Shown here piece by piece: positions 24,501-36,500 of a stretch of DNA of 64,000 nt. The first letter of the stretch is position 1; every line of letters begins with the position of its first letter. The stretch spans positions 13,953,464-14,017,463 of the forward strand of contig NC_134958.1 in the NCBI RefSeq assembly GCF_965638725.1, given 5' to 3'. Source of the DNA: Aptenodytes patagonicus. Taxonomy: Eukaryota > Chordata > Aves > Sphenisciformes > Spheniscidae. The notes beneath the pieces are model-generated. The model was not told the origin of the DNA and did no database searches. It saw nothing but the letters and a program-made list of their open reading frames with translations. The position numbers and the translations under genes were made by a program.

Positions 24501-27500
24501 GCGGCACACAGGAGCTAAAATTAGCAGGATGTTTTTGTCCTCCAGCATCCTCCGTCTTCCCGGAGAGCAGCCGGCAGCAGCGCGCCCGCCGGCTGGGGGG
24601 TGATGGCTGGGGGGCTCACAAGCATCCCTGAATTCACCCTGAGTTTCTTTTTTTCATGTTTCTGCTCTAGAGCAGAGAGAAGGGTATTTGTAGGGGTAAA
24701 ATAATTTGCAATGGAAACGATAGGTTCTGAACAGACACAATTTTGCAAAATTTACGTCAAAACCCCGCAAATAGCTTGTAAGTGAGGAGAAAAAGGAAAA
24801 GAAATTTGGAACAAAAACCCCGAGAGTTTGAAATGCTGTTCATTTCCACGGTCGCTGAAATGCAGATGGAGCAAGGGTTTAAATTCAAGGGGAAGGCAGC
24901 AAATGCAATGTTTCTCTTTAAGTTTTGGGGAAGTCCCTGTCCCCTGGCACATGGAGGGCTTGCCACAACCATGCCACCACAGCCAAGTCACGGCCACCTC
25001 TCCCCACACCCCGTGGGACATGAGACACTTCGGTCTCCGCATGCAAACACCCATGCAAAACCCCCAGCCGCCGTTGCTGTCCCCCCAGGAGGAAGCGAAG
25101 GGCAGAGGGGCCAGCATGGGACCACGGCTGGGTCGCTTTTTCCAGCCTTTCCTCTCCCGCTTTGTCTCGCCCGAGTCGAGCTCCTTTGGGGAAGAGGCTG
25201 TTTTCCTCCCCGGCTGGGAAATGTCAGCACCACCTGCAAAATACTCGGCAGCGGCAGGGAACGCTGAGCAGCATCCCGCTGGTGTTCGAAGCATCCCCAC
25301 ATCCACCCTCCTCTCCATTCCTTCCTCATCTTCAAAAGCCTTCGCTGGCTCGGCCAGGAAATAGGATGTTTGTCCAGCACCGAACTCCAGCGTGCCCCCT
25401 CCCAGCCCAGAAACCCTGGGGAGCGAAGGACTCTGCAAAGCAATACGCGGAGGGAAAAGAAATGAGTAAATAACAAAACTATTTCCCATTTTCATCCTCC
25501 TGGCTAGAGAATTCGACTTGTTTTCAACAGTTTTTCATTGACTTCCCACATGCAACCCGTCGGCAGCCGTGTTTGCAGCGTAAGGGCAGGGCATCACCCT
25601 TTGCACATTGGTTTTTCATTGACTTCCTTCTTCCTGGCACCCCTTAGGTCACTTGGTGGCCTTGTGCGTGGGCTTGTGCTCTTGTCCGCATCCTTCGGGA
25701 ACAGTCAGGTGCCAGGGAAGTCTTTCCGGATCGGAGCCGTGGTGTCCCCAGCGGCGCTGCCGCGGGCTCAGTGCTGCGGCCACCACGGGCTGCCAGCAGA
25801 AACCAAAGGGCTCCTGCTCCTTCCCCCATCCCCTGGATGCTTGGAAGCCCCATGAGATGACACTAGCTTCAAAGAGAAGGTTTAAGTATATATAGTGGGG
25901 AAAAATAAATGGAGGAATACATAATAAAATTAAATGGAAAAATAAAGCTGGCATCTGCTTGGAAACTCAGTTTTCATCAATCCAGAACTGAAACATCACT
26001 CACGAAAACACCCCAAATGGGATAATGCAATAGAAACCAGCGATATTTTCCTCAGCCAGAAGGTATTTCTAGGTTTTTATTTGTAGGCAATGCCTCCTGG
26101 AGCCCAGTGGGCTCCACGGGGAAAGGGGTTTGGGCAGAGCGTGGCAGCCCAGGGTGGGCAGATCCCTCCGGTGCCGGCAGCACCTCCACATGCCAAACCC
26201 GGAGCTGTAAACAGCACGGCAGAGCAAGACACTGCTTTCCCTGGGACACTTTCCAGCAAGAGAACACAACCTCTGCCGAAGCCATCTGCTGAAGGACCAG
26301 ACGTGAAGGTGTTTTGAAAGTGGACTTTTCCTGCCCGTCCCCCTCTTGAGCACCTTGCTCCAACAATGGGACACAATGCCGGCAGGAGCAGCCTGCTTCG
26401 GCGCCAGACAAAGGGGCAAAGGATGCTGAGCTTTTTATTTTTCAAACCAGAATCAACACTGATGCATAAGTGTCCCATCAGCTGCTTTTCCCCCCTCCTC
26501 CCGCACCGCAGCACCCGGCGCAGAGCTCCATCCGAAGGCTGATGCTCCCTGCAGCTGGTGGGGCTGGGACCCCCGCGAGCCCCTCCAGGTCCCCAGCTCT
26601 CCCACGCGGCCTGGGAGCTATTTCTGGCGCGGGAAAGCCTCCGCCGGCTGCCAAAACCAGAAATCTGCAGGAAAGGGCCCGGCTGGGAGCCGCCTGCCGC
26701 ACAATGCCAGCTCTGGGCAGTCCTGAGCCCCTTGCCAGGGATTTTGCCGGCGTTTCCGGGCTGTCTGCATCCCTGGGGCCGCGGGGCGATGTGACACTGT
26801 TTACAGGAAATACTGACTGAGGTTAAAGGAAAGAAACTCTGGATTTCTCCAGTGAAATGGGCACTTGAGCTTATTGCTTCCTCCCGGGGTGGCGGGGGCT
26901 GAGTGGAGACTTGCCCAGTTTTTGGTGAAAGAATAAAACAGGGAGGGCTGGGAAAAAAAAAGAGATGCGAAAGTGCTGAGGTCCTGCAAGCAGCATGGCC
27001 CTCGCGGCTGGGAACCGCAGCAGGTGGGGAGCATCTATAGCACCCGTGTGAGGATCCACGTTAAGGGTAAAAACACATCTCTGGGCTGCTTGGAGCTCGT
27101 TTGTGCTGGCATTTCGTTTGGCAGCAACTTGTTAAGTTGAATTTCTGGATGCACAAAATAGTGGGAGCCCCTTTTCTGCTACCCCCGTGTGGCAGGAGGG
27201 GTTTCCGGGGGGGGGTCCGTGGGTTTTCTCCTGTGTGGGGATACGCTACAAGGCATCTGAAAAGTTTAGTGGGGGAAGGATTGAGCAAATGGCCCTTCTG
27301 GTAGAATTTGGGGCTTTTTTGCAATAGGTCTGGAGCAGAGGCGTAGGGATGGCAGAAATGAGAGCAAAGTCCTGGGATCGTGGAGCAAATTGAGAGCTTA
27401 AAAAATACCAAAGTACATTTTTGTGCTTTTTTAACATTATAAAAAATTTAATTTCAATATGAAAACTCATCTGTTCAGACAAAAGAAAATGTAAGATTTA

Positions 27501-30500
27501 GTGAAACGCTTGAAAGCCACTCCTCAGGCTGCGGTCGGGGTGTTTTTCCTTGCCCTGCCTGGCTCTGACCGCTTGGGTAGGTTTGGCAAAGATTCACAGC
27601 GCTTTGTTGGACGTGAGTCTGCATTTTTTCAGAGCAGAAACCTTTCCAGCCAAAAATGCCTCTCTGCTCTCGTTTCGGGTTAAATCCTCAAGGATCTGTG
27701 TCCTTTTTCCTTGCAGCCTGGGGATTGCTGACAGCATCGCCTCCATGGCAAACATGCAGCCCTGGTGCTGCCGTGCATCCTCGGAAGGATGCTCCCAGCA
27801 TGTGTGCTGCTGGTGGGATGGAAAATACAGCTGGGATTTTGGGTGTGATGGGTGGATACGGGGTCAAGGCAGTGCAGTGGGATCGGGCGGTGGGGTCTGC
27901 AGGCAGCCCCGCAGCCTCCCTCACACAGGTTTCCTGCAGGCAGGGTGTCAGATGCTGCGAGGAATATCGGCACAGCGAGGCTCTGCTCGCACGAGGTCAT
28001 TGCAACATGTCCCTTGACATCAGCCCTATAATGCACGGTGCAGGCTATTACCCTCTGCTGCTCCTCACTCTGCCTTTTGCCCCATAGCCATGAGTTAATC
28101 CTGCTGTTGGGCTTGCTCGTAAGAGTTAGAGATGGAAACACTACTGTTTCCAGTCTTAAAGCATTCCCCTTTCAAATTCAGGAGATGCTGCTCAGACACA
28201 CGGTGCTCCCAACTGTGTGCCCGTGGTGTTGAGTTTGGGGTGAAGCAGGGACGCAGTTGGAGTTATTCAGGGTTAGAGCAGCCACCGGAGCATTTCTGTG
28301 GTGTTGCCCCACCCTTAGAGATGCTCTCAGCAGATGGCCCAGTGTTTCAGTACAACACGCTTTTGTCAATAGATGCTGGTTATGAAGATGTGAGCGGCTA
28401 CGAGTCCTCAGGCATGCAATTACCGTGTGTTTGGGTAGAGCCGAGTACTTATGTTGCTCTAAGGTGGCTTAAACGCTTATGCTCTTCTGCACACTCAAAG
28501 TGCCTTAAATCTTTATAGATTTTATCATGAACACTTGTGCTACCATAAGAAATGTTCAAAAGAAGACTGAAATGAAAAAAGCAGTCTTCTTTTTACTTAG
28601 AAAAAGCAAAGTAATGAGGACAAGCGAAAGCGCACTCATTCCTGTGCATGCATCTGCAGCGCTTGGACTTGCTATGGGGAAGCAGGGTGAGCTAGTGGGT
28701 CCTTGGGATCCCTGGTCTGCCGGGATCAGCTGGTGGAATCCCTGGGAGCATCTCACTGTTGGGAGCAATGGCAGCCAGCCTGCAGCAAGCGCTCCCGTGA
28801 TGCTATGGGTTAGCCCACGTGGGGAGACCCGTGCAAAATAAGCTGAGACAGCTGAACACAACATGTACCAGCTCTCCGATGCTCACTCCCTGCCTAAGTG
28901 CTCTTATTCTGCCCTGATGCATGCTTTCATGTGGTCCGGACCAATCCATTTCCAAGTCATCACATTAAAAGCCTTAATTCATTTGTCATATGCACATGAA
29001 GTAGTAGTGCTGTGTGTTCTAGATAAGCAGTTCATGCTGAAAAGGAGATCAGCTTAAATTTTGCAACAGTAGAGAGCCTTTTAATGCCTTTTGTGAATTG
29101 TACCTTGCACCAGGGAGACATCTTACATTTTTTCAAGGGCGTTATATTTGCAGATCTGAGCTGCCACAATACTGCTGTGCCTCGTCAGGCAAAATCCCTG
29201 TTGCAGCACAGGTTGGAAACTGGAAAGCAACTGGGAAACAGCCTGGGTGGGGTATTTTCGGAAGGCTAAGCCTTCTGCGTTTGCCCCGCAGATGTCATGG
29301 CGCCCGCAGTACCGCAGCTCCAAGTTTCGGAACGTCTACGGGAAGGTGGCGAGCCGGGAGCACTGCTTTGATGGCATCCCCATCACCAAGAACGTCCATG
29401 ACAACCATTTCTGCGCCGTCAACGCCCGCTTCCTCGCCATCGTGACAGAGAGCGCCGGTGGGGGCTCCTTCCTCGTCATCCCCCTTGAGCAGGTAAGATG
29501 TTTGGCCCCGGCGGAGGTGACTCCGATCTGGAGCCGGTCCCTAAGCGCAGGTGTGCAGATGCACGCTCCATCCCGGGAATCTCCTCCTGCAGCGGGATGT
29601 GTCAAAGTCTCTGCTGTCCTTTACTGCGGTTTTCTTGTGCGGAGAAGGGAGGATTTACAGCTGCCTTAGTGAATTGAGTTTTTTCTTTAGGAAGAAAATG
29701 AAACATTTATTAAAAGCATTTTTGGCATCTCTCAGTGAGCTCATGCTGGCAGGGTGGGCGCTGAGCACATCTCCAACCTGCCCCTTCGCAGCGGCAGAGG
29801 TCACTTGGGTTTGTGACCCCAGTGTTTCACCAACACAGCTCCCAGAATGCAGGGGAGTCCCCCTGGAGCCCCTTGTCCTGCTGAGCAGGTAGCAATCCTT
29901 GCCCTTTATTTGAGCTTGTCCATATAATCTCAGCCCTCAGATTTCACGCCCTGGACAGCCTGAGAGGGAGAGCACAGCTGCGCACGCAGTTTTCCTGTTG
30001 CAAAACCCCAGGGGCTTTTGCTTTCTGCACTGCAGCAGATGCCGCCTCACGCAGGATTTATTTTTAAGACTCCATCACCAAGCCGTAGCCCCTTACGAGC
30101 AGCCGATGCCCAGAAGCCGTGTGCTGTGCAGAGGGCTCTGGGCTTCGGTTTGCAGCTGTACCCATCTAAAGCACTTTGCACGGGAGAAGTGGCACATACA
30201 CCTCTGCACTATCAATCCTGTTTGCAGCACGTATCCTTTCTCCCCACCATGCTGTGCTTTTGCTTCCCCAGCTAAGACTTTCCCCAGCTCTTTGCATGAG
30301 TATCCACATAAATCTGCACATCTCTTGCTCATTACATTTTAAATTCCCAGAAATTCAGCTGATACTTCAGAAACTGTCCCACGGGACCGCACTTGGTGTG
30401 CAGAAAGCGGTGCTTGGCGGGAGCGGTAGCTCCTGGCTGAGCCTTGTCCCCGTGACAGACGCAGAGCTGCGTCTCTTGGAGGAAAAGTCGGGCAGCAGCG

Positions 30501-33500
30501 ACCTTGAACATGAAATAAATATTACCTTTGCTTTGCTCCCGAAACTTGAGCGCAGGGAACTGTACCACGGTTGAACTGATGCTGCTGCTCTCCTGCCAGT
30601 GCTCCAGTGTGTGGACCGGCAGCTCCGAGCTGGTACCCGCATCCCATCCCCGGGCATCCTGCCCTCAGCCCACGGCTCTTGGGCTGCAGGAGGGGACACA
30701 GGACTGAGTCACTCGTTCTCGGGAGCATTTTTGACATCGGAGGAGCTGCACTCACTCCCCTTAAGGATGCACCTACCCCATGTAACTTGAAGACACACCG
30801 CGTATAAAGACATACGACATGCATGGGGAGAAGATGGTTGTCTCTCAGGCTCCCAGACAGCAAAGTGGCAGTGCCAAACCTGCTGGGATTTCCAGCCAGG
30901 AGGGGAAGCTGGCAGAGCCGGCCGTGGTGGGATGGAGGAGCCCTCCCCTCTGAGCCCCTCCGCACCCTGTCTCCCCACGCCCTGGCATTCCTCTTAGACA
31001 CTTCTCTAGACATGTAACGTTCACATCTCTTCTGAATTTCTCTTTAATTTCTGGAGTAGAGTCAGCTACAGATGGAAGAAATTATAATTAGCATTTTAAT
31101 TGCAGCGCACAGCTTGACTCTTATTAATATTCGAAAAAACAGGAGCTTTGTCTGAGCACTTGGAGCACTCCAGCCCCATCTCTGCCTCCCTCCCCATGCC
31201 ACCGAGCCCAAGCTGGGAGGATGCCCGTCCACACGCCACTTGCTCGTGGTCCTAAATCCTGAGCTAATAACCTGGTGTTGCCAGCAAATTACCTTTTTTT
31301 TCTGGCAAACATAGCCCAGTCCCAGTGGGATAAGAGCAGAGGGAGCACGATGCCATTTGCAACCTGTTCCAAAGGGATCGTCAGCCCCGTGCGGAAATCC
31401 TGTCAATATTGCACCAAATAAATCCCAGCCAGAGCAGACCTCGGCACTCCGTGTCAAGTGGCTGCACACGCCTTTGTACAATCTAATAATTTTTTTTTTT
31501 TTTTAAATAGGGACTGATTAGCTCATTAAAAGTAAACTAATTTTCTTTGGAAATCAGCAGCCCTCTAATTAATTGGCATCCATATTTAGCTGAACATAAT
31601 TAAGGTAACCTAGATATTTCAGATCTACTCAGGATTTGATTTGCTGCCATCTTTTTTATTTTTTTACATTTCTGCCCTCTGTTCTGCTCAGAAATGTTCA
31701 CCAGAAACCCCTCTGCTTTATGCTTCGAGTGACAATGCATTTTCATATGCTGGGCCATATGTTCCTCTGCCTGCACATCAGAAATGCTGGTTCCTTGTGC
31801 ATTTACGTAGCGATCAAGGGGATGTGCAACCGCTTCTGCAAGGCTGCGTGGGCTGGAAAGATGGGGCACGGCTGCGTTTTGTTCCCCCGTCCTCCCTGAG
31901 CCTGTCCCCCCACCCCAAGCTGCAGCAGAGCTGGGGCAGGATCCCAAATTCTGGAGCCTCGGCCACTGGGAACCAGCCTTTCCCCAGCACTGCAAAGGTT
32001 TTGTGCTATAAATATCCATGGAGAGTGGGCGAAGGAGAGCTTGTGTGCTGGTGCTCGGGCTGAGGCTCGAGAAGACAATGATTTGCTCCCCAAACCATGG
32101 CGACAGAAAGATTTGGTCCAGACTTCAGCTGAAGGGGAGAGGACACCACATCGAAAATGTGTATTTTAAGTCAGTAATAATGGGTTGAGCTCCGTCATCA
32201 CGAGCAAAATCCAATCTTGTTCGGACGGTGCAGTTCTGCTGGAAAGCAGCTCAGTAAAATTAAGTCCCCATTTGTGGTCCAACATGGACCATGCTTCTGC
32301 TCCATCTGCTCCGGACACGCTCCCGGCACCGGCCATCCCTCTGCGAGCCATCCCTCGTACTCTCTGCCTTGTAAAGGGATGCGTGGACAGAGAGGGGCTG
32401 AGCGAGAAGGACCTGTGAAATTATAGGAAAGCCAGATTTGGGCTCTGTTTTTAAAAAATCTGTGCAAAAATCCCAGAAACATCAGGAATGGTGTGGCTAC
32501 ATTTTTTTAGCAGAGAATGTGCTTAATTGGGAGAATCTGAGATCGGACATATTACAGCCCAAACAGCAGTGTTTTCTCCAGTGCTGCACATCCCTTAATG
32601 CCAACACTGAAATCCAGCATTGCCATCAACATCATCAACAGCACAAAGTCACACATGGAGGAGCCTTTGCCTCTTCTGGGCTTTCAAACACTCCAGGGTG
32701 CATTTCGTGGCATTTCCAGGCTTTTATCGGTAGCGATGAAGCATTTCTGTTCCTCTGAAAGGAAAGCCACAGCTCTCGCATCCATGTGTGACCCCAGAGC
32801 CGGGATGGGGCCATGCAGCCCCAGGAGCACCCGCTCTCCTGTTCCCAGGGGGTTTCCATCCCTAAACTGCTGTCTTCAGCTTCCGTCTGTTTAGTCTCCA
32901 AAATGCTTTAGCCTTATCCAAATGCGTGGGGAGCCCTGGAGCGCACTGGCCAGGGAAGGGACAAAATACGTGGCGGTTTTTGAAGATACTACAATTGCAG
33001 CCCCGAAGCCCGAGAGGTGCTCTCCTCCCAGTCCCAGGGTCAGGACAGCTTTTGGCAGCAGTTATTAAATCAAAAAATAAACTGGTGTGTTTGTGCTGCA
33101 GCTCACCTGCAACAACCAGCACCAAGGAAGCTTGGAGAGCCCGTGTGCTTTGGGCAGCACCAAGGCTTTGCTGGTCCTGGGCTGACCAAAACAGCTGGGG
33201 AAAAACCAGCTCCAGCAGTATGTGGATCTGTCTCAGCTGTGCCTGATTTAGTTGGCTTCATGTAAACTGGGCTGGGGCGGGGGGGGTATGCAGGGATTAG
33301 CTATAAGGGTGGAGTGGTGGTGTGTTGTGCAGCTTGTTGGGGTGGCTATGGGATGCTGCAGGGACCCCTGAGGGCAGCCTTTGCAGGAGAAGGGCAGCTG
33401 GCATCACTCAAGCTGCAATAGGAGGATTTTTGTTTCTACAGGGGATGAAGATAGCTTGTTTTCCACAGCCAGACAATGTTATCTGCCTGCACGGCTGAAG

Positions 33501-36500
33501 GAAGCAGTGAGCAGGAAAGGGGAGTCTCTGTTTACACGTAGGAAGCTGAAGTCCAAAGTTGTTGCTCACGCTGGCACTGCCTGTTGTAGCTGTGTTTGGC
33601 TGTGTGTGAGCTGCTCGAGCTGCCCATGGCGTGGGGCTGAGCGTGGGGCAGGTCCCTCACCCCACTGTGGGCAGGGCTGCCTTGCTGCCGGTGATGGATG
33701 GCTGTGCTGATGGTGTATGCCCTGGTGTGCAGAGGTGTGAGCAGGGAGGTCCTGTGGGCCTGGCGGGGGCCTGAGCCCCCCTGTGTCCCTGTGGGACACT
33801 GATGTCCATCTCTGCTGCTGTGGGGGCAGATGAGCTACCATGGTGCCCTGTACAAGCCTGCCTGGAACAGGGACAGCCCATGGAGGTGATTAGCCTGTGG
33901 CTAATCCCCATGGAGGTCCCAAACCTCCCCAGCAGCCCTGGGGAGGCAGGGACAGCAGTCGGACAAAGCCTGAGTTGTGCTGCAGGAAACCACTTGCAGG
34001 TATTGCCTCTCCCTTTGTTACCCAGCACAAAGGGATACAACAGAGGAACAGCCCCTGTATCGCAAGGAGCAGTGTCACCATCCCTTGTCTGCGCTGGGTT
34101 AACAGCAATAACCTGCGTGGGTGCCCCCCTGCCAGCTGTGTGCCAGGGTGGCAGCTGGTGAGCAGGAGGAGTGGGCTGTGTGCCCCAGGCAGCCCACCCT
34201 GGCTCTGGGATGGCTTGTCTTGGCTCAAGGTCCTGGTGGCATCTGCTCTGCCTGTGTGCTCATGGCATCACCCAAGGGACCCCTGTGCATGCCCCGCTCT
34301 GCGGGGACACCTACTTGCCAAGGCTGGGCAGAGAATGGGCAAGCTCATCACACAGCTGCTTTGCTTGCTTCTCAGAGCTGCTGCGCTTCAAACTACTGGG
34401 AGGTTTTCTGCAGGAAAAAATACAGAATTTTCTCTATTTCTCTGTACTATGAATCAATTTTCTTGTCCTTGGAGCTTTTCTACCTTTAAACTCAGGACAC
34501 AGGAGACTGTCTTGGTCTGTACTACTTTTTTGTTTTCTGTGAATTTTTTTCTATCTGATTTTAGTCTGCAGGAGACATTTCCTTTAACCTAGAGTTGGCC
34601 AGGAAAAAAAAAAGACCTGAGGCTTACAAAAAAGCTGACACTTCAGCGTTACTATTCCGCATGGGAGCACAATCTGAAGTCCCTGCATTTATCAAGGAGA
34701 TAACAGGAGAGCAGCTGTGGGAAGCCCAGACCTGGGCTCTGGCTGGTTTTAAGCACCTGGATCAGTCAAAAAGTGTCAGCATAAAAATTTAATGCTGCCC
34801 TGAGAGCTGGTGGTGGATCAGAGGAGGAAACAAGGCTTGAAAACGTGAGTCCTTGGGCCAACAGGGGCTTGGGAGGGGAAATATGGATTTTGCCCCCATT
34901 AGTGCTGCTGCATTTGCAGCAAAGCCTGGGGTCGAGCCTGGAGAAGCGAGAGCTCGGCTTTGCCTGGGCTATCGCAGTGCAGCCCTGCCTGCAATTGCCT
35001 GCCCCCTCTGCCGGTTAAAATAGAGAGAAACCCTGTCCCCACTGGGGAAAAGTGGCTTTTTGTTACCAATAAACATGGATTTATTTTTAGTGTCTATAAT
35101 CCAATTTAACAGGGACATTATATGGGCTTTTGTCTTTTTAATTAACAAGCTTGAGCCTGGCTACTGCTTTTATGGTGCAGATAAATACTTCTGCAGCAAG
35201 GCTTTGGGGTTTTAATCTGTGCAAATTGTTTGTCAAAAGCTGCTGTGTGCATTGCTTTGTGGGTTTTAGGGCCACAGGGCTCTGTGGGTCCAGCGCGGCT
35301 GGAGAAGCTCATCTGATAGTTACCCCAAGCGCAGGCAGCGGGGGGCTGCCCTCTGCCTGGGCAGAAGATGGGACGCTTACGGCCCACAACAGTATTTATA
35401 TTTAACTTAACGGTATTTCTATCCACACAAGGGGAGTAACTGATATTTAAATCTTCATCCTGGCAAAAATGGCATTAAGCAATGCTGATTTCTTTTCCTG
35501 CTTTATGACTTGCATGGTTTAGTTGTATAACAAAAAGAGTAACTAAGTCGTCTATAAGTTGATGTAATTTTTTATGGCAAGTAACCTGGTAAATCTGGGA
35601 CCGTTTGTTTATCCCAAAGCACCCCTGAACATGGAGTTTGCCAGAGGCAGCGATAGCATCGTGACTCCTGGGGAAACTGAGGCACAGATACCTGTGATGT
35701 TTGCTCGAGGAGCATGGCGTGGAGGCTGAGGCAGAGATGCTGTCGGGCTGCCCCGCTGGTGGGGCTGCGCAGGGGCAGCTTCTGCCAGGGGAGAGGATGG
35801 CTAAGAGTGCTTGCTGTACAGAGGATAGTCACTAACACCTGCTTGGATTGCAGCCTTTCCCGCTTTCCCCTTCTCCGCCCCCCTCCCCGTGGCGAGGCTG
35901 GCTGGGGAAGGTGCCCGCGGACCCAAGGGGGTGGGAGATGCACAGCCAATAAAATCCGTAGGACTAAGCAGAAATCCTGCCTGGCTCTGCACACCCCTGC
36001 GTATTTCCACTGCTTGTTTAAAGAATACAAACACTGTTTTAGCAGGTGCTGGAGGATGCAGAGAGCACATCTCCCTCTCCTCCCTGTTTGAATTTCCCAG
36101 GTGTGACAGGCTGGGAAAAGGGGCGGCACTTCTCACTTGTGGTGTTATTTTCCTAGAGTTGCACATCTGGCTAAATAGCTTCTTCACTCAAAGGTGCCAG
36201 AACATGAGCTGAGCCTCTAGAATTTGTTTACTAGAAAGCTGGCTCTTGGCTTAGCGTTTTACTTACTGCTCTCATTCACAGGAGCAGTCAGGAAGCTTGG
36301 CAGTGTGTTCACAACCAGGTTACTCTCTGCAGGACCCAGAAGCACGTTCAGACATTTCCAGTGCCTGGAATTGATGTTTTGATGAACAATATTGTTGATT
36401 GCATGCGTGGATTTCTTTGTTTTGTTTTGTTTTTTTTCATGGATTTATATTACTGAGAATCCCTGGACCAGCTTCCAGCCAGGTCAGTTGTGTGCTCCAC

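Larger units (their letters stand above)
6535..29291 (+). other. CORO2B: CORO2B intron 1 (22.8 kb)
   Basis: Donor GTAAGG, acceptor TTTGCCCCGCAG. The intron alternates GC-rich stretches with AT-rich homeobox-type islands (about 10255-11070, 11690-12060, 18790-19010, 19640-19850, 20500-20790 and 23920-24360). It contains an exon-like 67-nt segment at 20113-20179, a weaker 90-nt one at 13684-13773, a 12-G run at 9263-9274 and small tandem repeats. No transposon or RNA gene was recognised. Long first introns commonly carry enhancers, but no function is shown here. Confidence 0.9.

Noticed and set aside
24752-25495. 247-codon minus-strand open frame in intron 1
   Set aside because: No domain and no splice-site logic; other frames are open across the same stretch.
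33897-34592. 231-codon + strand open frame in CORO2B intron 2
   Set aside because: No recognisable family, no exon series, and overlapping frames open in parallel. Length is within chance for this base composition.
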